Positions 1 through 5,824 of a DNA stretch of 5,873 nt are shown here, in pieces. The stretch's first letter is position 1. Each line of letters starts with the position of its first letter. Position numbers and translations under genes: made by a program. This DNA is from an uncultured Candidatus Saccharibacteria bacterium (GTDB lineage: Bacteria; Patescibacteriota; Saccharimonadia; Saccharimonadales; Saccharimonadaceae): NCBI GenBank assembly GCA_938041005.1, contig CALHZJ010000095.1, forward strand, positions 1-5,873, read 5' to 3'. The notes under the pieces are model-generated. The model was not told the origin of the DNA and made no database searches. It saw only the letters and a list, made by a program, of their open reading frames with translations.

Positions 1-3
1 TCT

Positions 4-93
4 TGGCGGAAGGAGAGGGATTCGAACCCTCGAACAGATTGCTCCGTTACACGCGTTCCAGGCGTGCCAGTTCAACCACTCCTGCACCCTTCC
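4..93 (-). tRNA. tRNA-Ser (anticodon GGA), with encoded CCA
   Basis: On the minus strand this folds as a class II tRNA. The acceptor stem is GGAAGGG paired with UCCUUCC (last pair G-U), followed by discriminator G and an encoded CCA at 6-4. The D-arm has a CAG/CTG stem with GG in the loop. The anticodon stem is CACGC/GCGTG with loop CTGGAAC, giving anticodon GGA at 59-57, which reads UCC and UCU serine codons. The long variable arm has a six-pair stem (AACGGA with TCTGTT, one G-U) closed by a GCAA tetraloop. The T-arm is GAGGG-TTCGAAT-CCCTC. The long variable arm and anticodon together make serine secure. The mature 5' end is at 93. The gene diverges from the ABC transporter operon. Confidence 0.96.
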
Positions 94-102
94 TTGTTGA
101 TA

Positions 103-111
103 ATTATACCA
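103..111 (-). promoter_or_regulatory. Extended -10 promoter of tRNA-Ser
   Basis: Read on the minus strand this is TGG-TATAAT, a perfect -10 hexamer with the TGN extension typical of promoters that need little -35 contact. Nine bases separate the hexamer from the mature tRNA 5' end at 93, so transcription would start near 96 and leave a leader of only a few bases for RNase P to remove. No good -35 hexamer is seen at 16-18 bp upstream. Assignment is by consensus and position only. Confidence 0.6.
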
Positions 112-132
112 CAATTTTATTATCCCTTATGG

Positions 133-162
133 TTGCACTTACTGACGTTCATTCTCTATAAT
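133..162 (+). promoter_or_regulatory. Promoter of the ABC exporter operon
   Basis: A perfect TATAAT lies at 157-162, with TTGCAC at 133-138 as a weak -35 (only TTG matches consensus) and an 18-bp spacer. The expected start of transcription, about 7 bases after the -10, is near 168-170, while the start codon is at 172. The mRNA would therefore be leaderless or nearly so. This agrees with the lack of a Shine-Dalgarno sequence before that ATG. Confidence 0.55.
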
Positions 163-171
163 AAGTCAAAG

Positions 172-966
172 ATGAAAGAAACTATTCCACCACGCATTAG
201 GCTTGTTAATGTCACCAAAAAATTTGGCTTTGGTGATACTGAGATTCGCGCCTTAGATAACGTCGATTTAACCGTTAAAAAGGGTGAGTTTATCGCTATT
301 ATGGGACCAAGCGGTTGCGGAAAAACTACTTTATTAAACACCCTTGGACTATTAGACCAGCCATCAGAGGGCGAATATTATCTGGACGATGTCGCTGTCG
401 ACAATCTCAGCTCACGACGACGCGCCAAAATTCGCTCCAAACACATCGGCTTCGTTTTTCAGAATTTCAATCTTATTCCTCGTCTGACTGTAATTGAAAA
501 CGTGGCGTTGCCGCTAACGTATAAAGGACTTGGGAAAGTCAAACGACTTCAAGAAGCTAGCCGCATTCTGAAAACTTTTCATCTGGGACAACGTGAATAT
601 TACATGCCACATCAATTATCTGGCGGTCAGGTTCAGCGTGTAGCAATTGCCAGAGCGTTGGTTAATAGTCCGTCAATTATCTTAGCCGACGAACCAACAG
701 GAAATTTGGATAGCAAATCGAGTCATCTCATTATGGAAGAATTGTCCGACTTACACCGTCGCGGCAACACTATAATTATGGTTACTCACAACCCAGAATT
801 GACTCATTATGCCAGTCGCGTCATCACTATGTTGGACGGAAAAATCGACACTGACGAGCATAAGGAAAAGCGCAAGTTCACTAAGAAGTTACTTGTAGAC
901 GACGAAAAAGAAGAAAAACCTAAGAAGCAAAAATCTTCAAAGAAATCGAGGGCGAAAAAATCGTGA
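172..966 (+). CDS. MacB/LolD-type ABC transporter ATP-binding protein
   Basis: Cytoplasmic ATPase that powers the membrane permease encoded immediately downstream. The 264-aa protein has all the ABC motifs: Walker A GPSGCGKT (45-52), Q-loop Gln97, signature LSGGQ (149-153), Walker B with catalytic Glu174 (IILADEP), D-loop NLDS (178-181) and H-loop His206. The layout, including a LPLTYKG stretch and DEPTGNLDS, is that of the MacB/LolD/FtsE group. I chose the ATG at 172 because the open frame upstream runs back into the tRNA gene and homologues begin just before the RLVNVTKKFG strand. No Shine-Dalgarno precedes it, and a TATAAT ends nine bases upstream, suggesting a leaderless message. Family members are usually near 220-240 aa. 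The extra length here is a Lys/Glu/Ser-rich tail (about 230-264) with no ABC motif. The stop overlaps the permease start. MacB-like transporters export peptides, lipoproteins or antibiotics, or drive mechanotransmission; the substrate cannot be told from sequence. Confidence 0.93.
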   Translation: MKETIPPRIRLVNVTKKFGFGDTEIRALDNVDLTVKKGEFIAIMGPSGCGKTTLLNTLGLLDQPSEGEYYLDDVAVDNLSSRRRAKIRSKHIGFVFQNFNLIPRLTVIENVALPLTYKGLGKVKRLQEASRILKTFHLGQREYYMPHQLSGGQVQRVAIARALVNSPSIILADEPTGNLDSKSSHLIMEELSDLHRRGNTIIMVTHNPELTHYASRVITMLDGKIDTDEHKEKRKFTKKLLVDDEKEEKPKKQKSSKKSRAKKS

Positions 967-2174
967 AAATATTAGTAAAAAATCATTTTGAAAACGCTAC
1001 TCAGGCGCTACGAGCTAATCGTGGACGAACATTTTTGACAATTGTAGGTGTAGCTATTGGTATTGCCAGCATCACCATGGTTCTATCTCTGACTGGCGGA
1101 TTTAATCACCTATTCGGTGACAATTCCAACCAATCATCCACTCCTGTCGCCATCGTTAAGTCTGGCAATCAAAAAGCTGTCCCGAATCTGCTGACCGAAT
1201 CCGACAACACGACGACAGTCAACACATTGACTGAAACGGACGCCAGGGATATAGGAAAAATTGCCAACACGAAAGCCGCGCCAATTGCCTTCCTACACGC
1301 CGAACTGCGCGCCCGCGAAGGTAAAGTCGATATCCAAAACGCCGCGTTAATCGGCAGTACAGAATCGCTAAAAGACGTTGCCAATTTGCAAATTGCTACT
1401 GGACAGTTTATTAACGACATCGGCGGAGTTGTTGTCGGTCAGCAATTGTCGGTCGATTTGTTCGGCACCGAAAGATCCATCGGAAACGTTATTTACATCC
1501 GAAATCAGCCGTTAACTGTTGTTGGCGTGTTGAAGAATATTGAAAATCAAGCCAGTTATTTGGACGTGAATTTTAATAACGCCGCCATTATTCCATTGTC
1601 TGTGATTAAAAAATTCACCCAAGGAACGCCGCAGATTCAGCAAATCATCGTAACTACCAAAGATCATAAAAATCTCAATTCAGTCATAAAATCGGCTGAC
1701 GATATTTTGAAGAAGAATCATGATAGCGATAAGAATTATCGAATCGTTTCTGGCGAAGAGATAAATGAAAAGAAGTCTAATGTCGCGAGGTTTCTCTCGA
1801 TAATCTTAACTGTCATCGGCATTATTTCTCTGTTAATTGGTGGAATAGGCGTTATGAACGTGATGCTTGTCAATGTCGCCGAGCGCCAGCGTGAAGTCGG
1901 CGTCAGACGAGCCGTCGGCGCCACGGGCTGGGATATCATCAATCAATTCTTAATCGAGGCAGCGATTATCGGATTTCTCGGTGGAATATTGGGCTACGGC
2001 TTAGGCTTGGCAGGAGCTTATATTGCCAGCTTATATTTACCGCTCACACCTTATATTTATTGGCAAACAGCCATCTTATCAATTGGACTATCAATAATCA
2101 TCGGCGTAATTTCTGGCGTATATCCAGCAGCCCGCGCCACCAGACGCGACCCTATCGAATCTCTACGATATTAA
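963..2174 (+). CDS. MacB/FtsX-family ABC transporter permease
   Basis: Membrane partner of the upstream ATPase. The 403-aa protein has the MacB topology: one N-terminal membrane helix (about 22-44), a large extracytoplasmic domain (about 45-275, MacB_PCD type), then three helices (about 277-303, 326-355 and 369-391) forming the FtsX domain. The conserved cytoplasmic segment after helix 2 (NVMLVNVAERQREVGVRRA, 299-317) and the C-terminal PAARATRRDPIESLRY are hallmarks of the family. Translation starts at a GTG whose last two bases form part of the preceding TGA stop (GTGA overlap, 963-966), so the two proteins are probably translationally coupled. A weak GAGGG lies 10 bases upstream. No membrane-fusion (MacA/YknX-like) gene is visible: the gene upstream of the operon is a tRNA and downstream is a convergent isomerase, so any third component would be encoded elsewhere. 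The substrate is unknown. Confidence 0.92.
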   Translation: MKILVKNHFENATQALRANRGRTFLTIVGVAIGIASITMVLSLTGGFNHLFGDNSNQSSTPVAIVKSGNQKAVPNLLTESDNTTTVNTLTETDARDIGKIANTKAAPIAFLHAELRAREGKVDIQNAALIGSTESLKDVANLQIATGQFINDIGGVVVGQQLSVDLFGTERSIGNVIYIRNQPLTVVGVLKNIENQASYLDVNFNNAAIIPLSVIKKFTQGTPQIQQIIVTTKDHKNLNSVIKSADDILKKNHDSDKNYRIVSGEEINEKKSNVARFLSIILTVIGIISLLIGGIGVMNVMLVNVAERQREVGVRRAVGATGWDIINQFLIEAAIIGFLGGILGYGLGLAGAYIASLYLPLTPYIYWQTAILSIGLSIIIGVISGVYPAARATRRDPIESLRY

Positions 2175-2175
2175 A

Positions 2176-3216
2176 TTAACTAAGTTCCGCTTTCAATTTT
2201 TCAATCAACTGAACTGGACCAGGATTGACCCCATTGAGAATGGCTGTGTAAATACTAGCCGCGTCAGCCAACACTAAACCCCACAGCAATTGCTCCATAA
2301 GCGTCTTTCCTCGAAGTTCCAGTACGTGCGCCTTTGGTCGCTTGCCACTCAACAAACGATCGCTAAGCTTCATTCGCTCGCGGATTCTGTCCCGCTCCAA
2401 ATTGCTACGAATATCAAAAACCGTAAATGGCTTCTCTACTGGATGCGACGACCAGCCGATAAACTCGTTATGATTAAATTCTGGATATTGATTCGAGAAC
2501 GCCAAATTCTTCGCCGATTCATTCCAGCTAATTTTCCACTTATACGCCAACGGCCAAGTCAATTCACCGCCAAAAACAACCAGCGTCTTGCCAATTGTTA
2601 ATTTCGCAATCTGCTTCGCCAAATTATCAACTTCTGGCGTTTTAGCCGTCCAATTAGATATTTCGCCCGCCAACCAATCAGCACTATTTTTCACCTGATC
2701 GTACAAATCATTATCAATGATCCAAAAATGTTGTAATAATTTCAATAATCCTCGCAGATGATAAACCGTCGACATTCGTGGCTGCGCGCCAGCTGGAACT
2801 TGAGCGTAAGTTACGTTGTCATTCTTCGCTCGCTCAATCAACGCTCCACCAGTCGACATAGCCGCCAGACACGCCTTCTTTTCCAACGCTTGCTGATAAC
2901 AACTCAGAGTTTCCTCAGTATTGCCCGAATGACTAACCGCAATAACCAACGTTTCCTCGCTCACGAACCCCGGCAAATCATAACCCTTCACCACTTCAAG
3001 TGGAATATGCAACCAGCCCGCGGTCAAAACTCGAACCATATCAGCCGCTAAAGCCGAACCGCCCATTCCCGCGATCACGATATTCTTAAAATCTCGACGC
3101 TGATTCGCACCTTCGTGGATTGACACTTCATATCGAGCTTGTTCTGGAATATTCAAAACGCCGCTTAAAACGTCGCCTGGATCATATTGTTTTATCACAT
3201 TCATATCATCTAACAT
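2176..3216 (-). CDS. Bifunctional phosphoglucose/phosphomannose isomerase
   Basis: Cytoplasmic sugar-phosphate isomerase interconverting fructose 6-phosphate with glucose 6-phosphate and probably mannose 6-phosphate, linking glycolysis to sugar-nucleotide and wall-polymer supply. The 346-aa protein has two SIS-type halves. GMGGSALAADM (50-60) and the phosphate-binding AVSHSGNTEETL (93-104) mark the first. In the second, WNESAKN and EFNHNEFIGW carry Glu233 and His249, whose 16-residue spacing equals that of the catalytic Glu203/His219 described for the Pyrobaculum aerophilum enzyme. Arg147 (AQPRMST) and Lys340 (LIEKLK) are candidates for the other conserved Arg and Lys. The family (TIGR02128-like) is best known from archaea and is unrelated in length and layout to the about 550-aa bacterial Pgi. 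Start: AAGGAG at 3228-3223 lies six bases before this ATG and decides it over the in-frame ATG four codons later. Dual specificity is inferred from family. Confidence 0.88.
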   Translation of the reverse strand: MLDDMNVIKQYDPGDVLSGVLNIPEQARYEVSIHEGANQRRDFKNIVIAGMGGSALAADMVRVLTAGWLHIPLEVVKGYDLPGFVSEETLVIAVSHSGNTEETLSCYQQALEKKACLAAMSTGGALIERAKNDNVTYAQVPAGAQPRMSTVYHLRGLLKLLQHFWIIDNDLYDQVKNSADWLAGEISNWTAKTPEVDNLAKQIAKLTIGKTLVVFGGELTWPLAYKWKISWNESAKNLAFSNQYPEFNHNEFIGWSSHPVEKPFTVFDIRSNLERDRIRERMKLSDRLLSGKRPKAHVLELRGKTLMEQLLWGLVLADAASIYTAILNGVNPGPVQLIEKLKAELS

Positions 3217-3217
3217 C

Positions 3218-3247
3218 TTGCGCTCCTTGATTAACTCATGTTATAGT
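3218..3247 (+). promoter_or_regulatory. Candidate promoter of the 169-aa protein gene
   Basis: An extended -10, TGT-TATAGT (3239-3247; five of six in the hexamer), has a weak TTGCGC at 3218-3223 as -35 with an 18-bp spacer, similar to the TTGCAC-N18 arrangement before the ABC operon. Transcription would start near 3254, giving a leader of about 40 bases that includes the ribosome-binding site at 3281-3287. A TTTAAT at 3271-3276 is a competing -10, but its transcript would lose most of that site. Confidence 0.42.
3223..3228 (-). promoter_or_regulatory. Ribosome-binding site of the isomerase gene
   Basis: On the minus strand AAGGAG ends six bases before the ATG at 3216. It is a near-perfect Shine-Dalgarno sequence and fixes the start at the first of two in-frame ATGs. 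Confidence 0.8.
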
Positions 3248-3253
3248 GTAACA
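3239..3253. repeat. Inverted repeat TGTTA-N5-TAACA in the divergent promoter region
   Basis: TGTTA (3239-3243) and TAACA (3249-3253) form five-base arms around TAGTG. The repeat coincides with two overlapping extended -10 candidates, one per strand, so the symmetry may simply reflect two TGTTA promoter starts facing each other. A small operator is the alternative. The arms are short enough that chance is possible. Confidence 0.45.
3245..3253 (-). promoter_or_regulatory. Candidate extended -10 promoter of the isomerase gene
   Basis: Read on the minus strand this is TGT-TACACT, an extended -10 with four of six hexamer matches. The predicted start near 3238 leaves a leader of about 21 bases that keeps the AAGGAG site intact. 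An alternative is TTGTTT (3270-3265) with TATAAC (3245-3240) at a long 19-bp spacing. Either way the -10 overlaps the plus-strand promoter. Confidence 0.38.
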
Positions 3254-3293
3254 TATATAAGCTTAAACAATTTAATATATAAGGTGGGTTATA

Positions 3294-3803
3294 ATGGATT
3301 CTCAAGCTAATCAATCATTCAGTGACGACCAAGAACTGGCTAAGGTATTAGCTGGCGTATCACAAAATACAGACAATAATTTACAATTCGAAGAGACAAA
3401 TGCTACAGCTTCACCTGTAATTAATCCTGCAACCATCTCACCGGATCCTGTCGCTACAGATCAGAACGATGAGCCTGCTATTGATATAGCGAAGTCTGAC
3501 GCTCCAGAGCCAGTTACGCCAACTCCAGCACTCAGCACACCAGCTCCAACCGCAGTCGCAGATCCTGCGCTTGATACGATTAAGCAAACTGCCTTGAACG
3601 AGTTGCGTCCATTAGTCGACAAGCTAGATGTTTCTCCAGAGGAAAAGTTTGACACTTACCTATTACTTCTTCGTTCTACGGACGATAAAACTCTGATCGC
3701 ACCAGCACACGACGCTGCCGTAGCTATTGTTGACGAAGCTCGCCGCGCTCAGGCTCTACTGGATATCATTAAAGAAATCGACTATTTCTCAAATCCTCGT
3801 TAA
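3294..3803 (+). CDS. Uncharacterised 169-aa protein: disordered Pro/Ala/Thr-rich N-terminus, helical C-terminal domain
   Basis: I cannot assign a function. The N-terminal half (about 1-92) is polar and acidic with many Pro, Ala, Thr, Asp and Asn residues (for example EPVTPTPALSTPAPTAVADP), so it is probably disordered. It begins with a short possible helix (about 8-22, DDQELAKVLAGV). The C-terminal part (about 93-165) looks like a compact helical domain: NELRPLVDKLDVSPEEKFDTY, then LLLLRSTDDKTLIAPAHDAA and VDEARRAQALLDIIKEIDYF. There is no signal peptide, membrane helix or cysteine, so a cytoplasmic location is expected. The start is supported by AAGGTGG at 3281-3287, six bases before the ATG. 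From memory it resembles small conserved hypothetical proteins of Saccharibacteria; this was not searched. It is divergent from the isomerase gene and convergent with groEL, separated from the latter by a shared terminator, so it is probably monocistronic. Codon choice resembles that of its neighbours. Confidence 0.82.
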   Translation: MDSQANQSFSDDQELAKVLAGVSQNTDNNLQFEETNATASPVINPATISPDPVATDQNDEPAIDIAKSDAPEPVTPTPALSTPAPTAVADPALDTIKQTALNELRPLVDKLDVSPEEKFDTYLLLLRSTDDKTLIAPAHDAAVAIVDEARRAQALLDIIKEIDYFSNPR

Positions 3804-3815
3804 GCCATTTCTCCA

Positions 3816-3850
3816 AAATAAAAACCCGCCATTTTCGGCGGGATTTTTAT
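3816..3850. terminator. Bidirectional rho-independent terminator between the 169-aa gene and groEL
   Basis: CCCGCC (3825-3830) pairs perfectly with GGCGGG (3837-3842) around a six-base ATTTTC loop. The plus strand continues ATTTTTATT, and the minus strand continues with a T run from the A-rich 3816-3824 segment. Both sides therefore present a GC stem followed by U-rich RNA, and the hairpin sits between two convergent stop codons. It can terminate the upstream plus-strand gene and the groES-groEL message. Confidence 0.88.
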
Positions 3851-3864
3851 TGCTCGGGGCAGAT

Positions 3865-5508
3865 TTACATCATACCCATTCCCGGCATACCGCCAGGAGC
3901 AGCTGCAACTTCAGCCTCTGGAATATCAACCACCAAAGCGCCCATAGTTGCCGCAGTTGATGCAATTGATACTGCGTTTTGAACAGCTTCTTTAGTTACA
4001 CGAGCTGGATCAATAACACCAGCCTTCTTCACGTCAATTAGACCATCTTCTGGCTTCATAACGTTAACGCCGAATCCAGGTTTGCCAGATTCAACTTGAG
4101 CAAGCAACGCATCGGCATTCAACCCAGCGTTTTTCATAATCTGCAAGAACGGTTGCTTCAGAGCGTCTTTCAAGATTTGTCGACCAACCGACAAGCTGTC
4201 CGCGCCGCTAACTTTTAGATTGCCAGCCAAATTAACCAAAGTTACGCCACCACCAGCGACAATTCCCTCAGCCAAAGCCGCCTTAGTAGCCGCCACCGCA
4301 TCATCAACGCGGAATTTCTTCTCGTCAATTTCCGTCTCAGTCGCGCCACCGACTTTAATAACCGCAACCTTGCCAGACAATGCCGCAGCACGCTTGTCGA
4401 ATTGTTCTTTTTCATATTCGCTAGAAGCATTTTCTGAAAGCGATTTAATTTCAGCAATTCGCTCTTTCACGCCTGAAGGTTTGCCTGCGCCTTCGATAAT
4501 TGTCGTTTCGTCTTTACCGACAATCACCTTACGTGCCGAGCCCAAAACTTCCAAGCCTGCGTTTTCAAATGTCAATCCGTGATCTTCAGAAATCACAGTC
4601 GCGCCAGTCAGCACAGCGATATCACGAAGTACGTCTTTGCGACGATCACCGAAACTTGGTGCCTTAACGGCTACGGTATTAAATACGCCCTTCAATTTGT
4701 TCAAGACCAAAATACTCAATGCCTCGCCTTCAACTTCATCAGCAATCAGAACAACGTCCTTTTTACCGCTTTGTGCCAATTTTTCCAACATTGGCAAGAA
4801 TTCCTGCACGCTAGAAATCTTCTTGTCGGTAATCAAAATTGCTGGCTTTTCGTACACAGCCTCCTGGCGACCCGCGTCAGTAACAAAGAACGGACTCACC
4901 CAACCCTTGTCTAAGCTAAAACCTTCGACAACCTCAGCTTCCAGCTCCAAACCTTGACCAGCCTCAACAGTAACTACGCCGTCTTTACCGACTTTCTCAA
5001 TCACACCAGCAATCAATTTACCAATTTCTGCATCTCCCGCCGAAATCGTAGCGACTTCAGCCACGCGGTCAGACTTGCCTTCAATCGGCTCAGCCAATTT
5101 GTTCAATTCTTTAACAATTTCCGCGCCAGCTTGCTCGATGCCTTTCCTAAGTTCCATCGGATTATGTCCAGCCGCAATCAATCGATTTGCCTCTTTCAAA
5201 ATCGAGTATGTCAACACCGTTACAGTCGTTGTGCCGTCGCCTGCTTGCTTGTTCAAATTCTTAGCGGCCTGCTTGATTAAATCGGCACCGACTTTATAGC
5301 CCAGCGTTTCGTCATCGTTTTCTGGCAATTCGATTCCTTCAGCCACAGTTACGCCGTCATGAGTAACCGTTGGACCGCCAAAACCCTTCGCAATCACAAC
5401 GTTGCGACCCTTTGGACCGTAAGTTACCTTAACTGCGTCGTATAGCGATTTAGCACCGCCAAGCACGCGATTTCGCGCATCGTCATCATAAAAAACTTTT
5501 TTTGCCAT
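3865..5508 (-). CDS. groEL: GroEL, 60-kDa chaperonin
   Basis: ATP-driven folding chamber of the cytoplasm, working with the GroES encoded just upstream. The 547-aa length is standard. Visible signatures: VTYGPKGRNVV (28-38), THDGVTV with Asp51, AGDGTTT with Asp91 for nucleotide binding, the apical GWVSPFF (202-208) and FLPMLEKL (237-244) supplying hydrophobic residues that bind substrate and GroES, VEGEAL (259-264), Asp403 in RVDDA (the position of the catalytic Asp398 in E. coli), VAGGGVTL (418-425) and the Gly/Met tail GGMPGMGMM. I chose the ATG at 5508 (MAKKVF) over an upstream in-frame start because GGGGAG (5521-5516) lies seven bases before it. The gap to groES is 16 bases, so the genes are cotranscribed. 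Against E. coli GroEL as I recall it, residues between IEL (59-61) and GADLIKQ (74-80) contain about five extra positions; the rest aligns without large gaps. The message ends at the shared hairpin downstream. Confidence 0.98.
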   Translation of the reverse strand: MAKKVFYDDDARNRVLGGAKSLYDAVKVTYGPKGRNVVIAKGFGGPTVTHDGVTVAEGIELPENDDETLGYKVGADLIKQAAKNLNKQAGDGTTTVTVLTYSILKEANRLIAAGHNPMELRKGIEQAGAEIVKELNKLAEPIEGKSDRVAEVATISAGDAEIGKLIAGVIEKVGKDGVVTVEAGQGLELEAEVVEGFSLDKGWVSPFFVTDAGRQEAVYEKPAILITDKKISSVQEFLPMLEKLAQSGKKDVVLIADEVEGEALSILVLNKLKGVFNTVAVKAPSFGDRRKDVLRDIAVLTGATVISEDHGLTFENAGLEVLGSARKVIVGKDETTIIEGAGKPSGVKERIAEIKSLSENASSEYEKEQFDKRAAALSGKVAVIKVGGATETEIDEKKFRVDDAVAATKAALAEGIVAGGGVTLVNLAGNLKVSGADSLSVGRQILKDALKQPFLQIMKNAGLNADALLAQVESGKPGFGVNVMKPEDGLIDVKKAGVIDPARVTKEAVQNAVSIASTAATMGALVVDIPEAEVAAAPGGMPGMGMM

Positions 5509-5515
5509 AATTAAA

Positions 5516-5521
5516 CTCCCC
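5516..5521 (-). promoter_or_regulatory. Ribosome-binding site of groEL
   Basis: GGGGAG on the minus strand lies seven bases before the ATG at 5508 in the 16-base groES-groEL gap. It supports starting the protein at MAKKVF and not at the in-frame upstream codon that overlaps the groES end. Confidence 0.8.
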
Positions 5522-5524
5522 TTT

Positions 5525-5794
5525 TTATCCAACAACCGTTGCTAAAATATCTTCTTCGCGAACAACCAAATATTCCGTGCCGTCAATTTTCAAATCCGTA
5601 GTCGAATATTCCTTATAGACAATTCGATCACCGACTTTGACGTTCTTCACATCGCCGCCAACTGCTTTAACTTCCGCAACTACTGGCTTTTCTTTAGCGT
5701 TATCAGGCAAGTAAATTCCGCTCGCTGTCTGAGTCTTTGCTTCTTCACGCACCGCTACAACACGGTCGCCAAGAGGCTTAATAGGTGTACTCAC
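5525..5794 (-). CDS. groES: GroES, 10-kDa co-chaperonin (short form)
   Basis: Lid of the GroEL chamber. The 89-aa protein begins IKPLGDRVVA, has a mobile loop (about 17-37) with the GroEL-contacting GIYLPDN, then AEVKAVGG and KVGDRIVY, and ends YLVVREEDILATVV, all in family order. I chose the GTG at 5794: GGAGG at 5804-5800 lies five bases before it. The only in-frame ATG, at 5806, overlaps that GGAGG and so would lack its own site, and the open frame beyond runs into the CIRCE operator. The family is usually 94-97 aa. The shortfall is local: only GDVKN lies between AVG and VKVGD, where E. coli and Bacillus proteins have about 14 residues forming the roof hairpin. First gene of the operon with groEL, under CIRCE control. 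Confidence 0.95.
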   Translation of the reverse strand: MSTPIKPLGDRVVAVREEAKTQTASGIYLPDNAKEKPVVAEVKAVGGDVKNVKVGDRIVYKEYSTTDLKIDGTEYLVVREEDILATVVG

Positions 5795-5799
5795 GTTAT

Positions 5800-5804
5800 C
5801 CTCC
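5800..5804 (-). promoter_or_regulatory. Ribosome-binding site fixing the groES GTG start
   Basis: GGAGG on the minus strand, five bases before the GTG at 5794. It overlaps the nearby in-frame ATG (5806-5804), which makes that ATG an unlikely start. Confidence 0.82.
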
Positions 5805-5824
5805 ATTTCGTTAACAACGTATCT

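Noticed and set aside
64..171. N-terminal extension of the ABC ATPase frame back to a GTG at 64
   Set aside because: It would start inside the tRNA gene and run through both promoters. The extension is hydrophobic and unlike any ABC ATPase N-terminus, and the ATG at 172 fits the family start.
3290..3295. TATAAT overlapping the start codon of the 169-aa gene
   Set aside because: A transcript from it would start inside the coding region, and there is a good ribosome-binding site upstream, so it is most likely a chance match in AT-rich sequence.
3461..3655. Open frame of 64 codons antisense to the 169-aa gene
   Set aside because: It lacks its own ribosome-binding site and promoter. Its Gly/Ser/Ala-rich product is the mirror of the Pro/Ala/Thr-rich coding strand, so it is a shadow frame.
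4220..5299. Several open frames of 70-120 codons antisense to groEL
   Set aside because: They follow from the codon bias of a long, conserved gene on the other strand. The products have no recognisable features and groEL itself is certain.
172..5794. UGA-as-glycine recoding (genetic code 25), as in some CPR lineages
   Set aside because: The ABC ATPase gene ends in TGA exactly at the permease start, and no conserved gene here contains an in-frame TGA.
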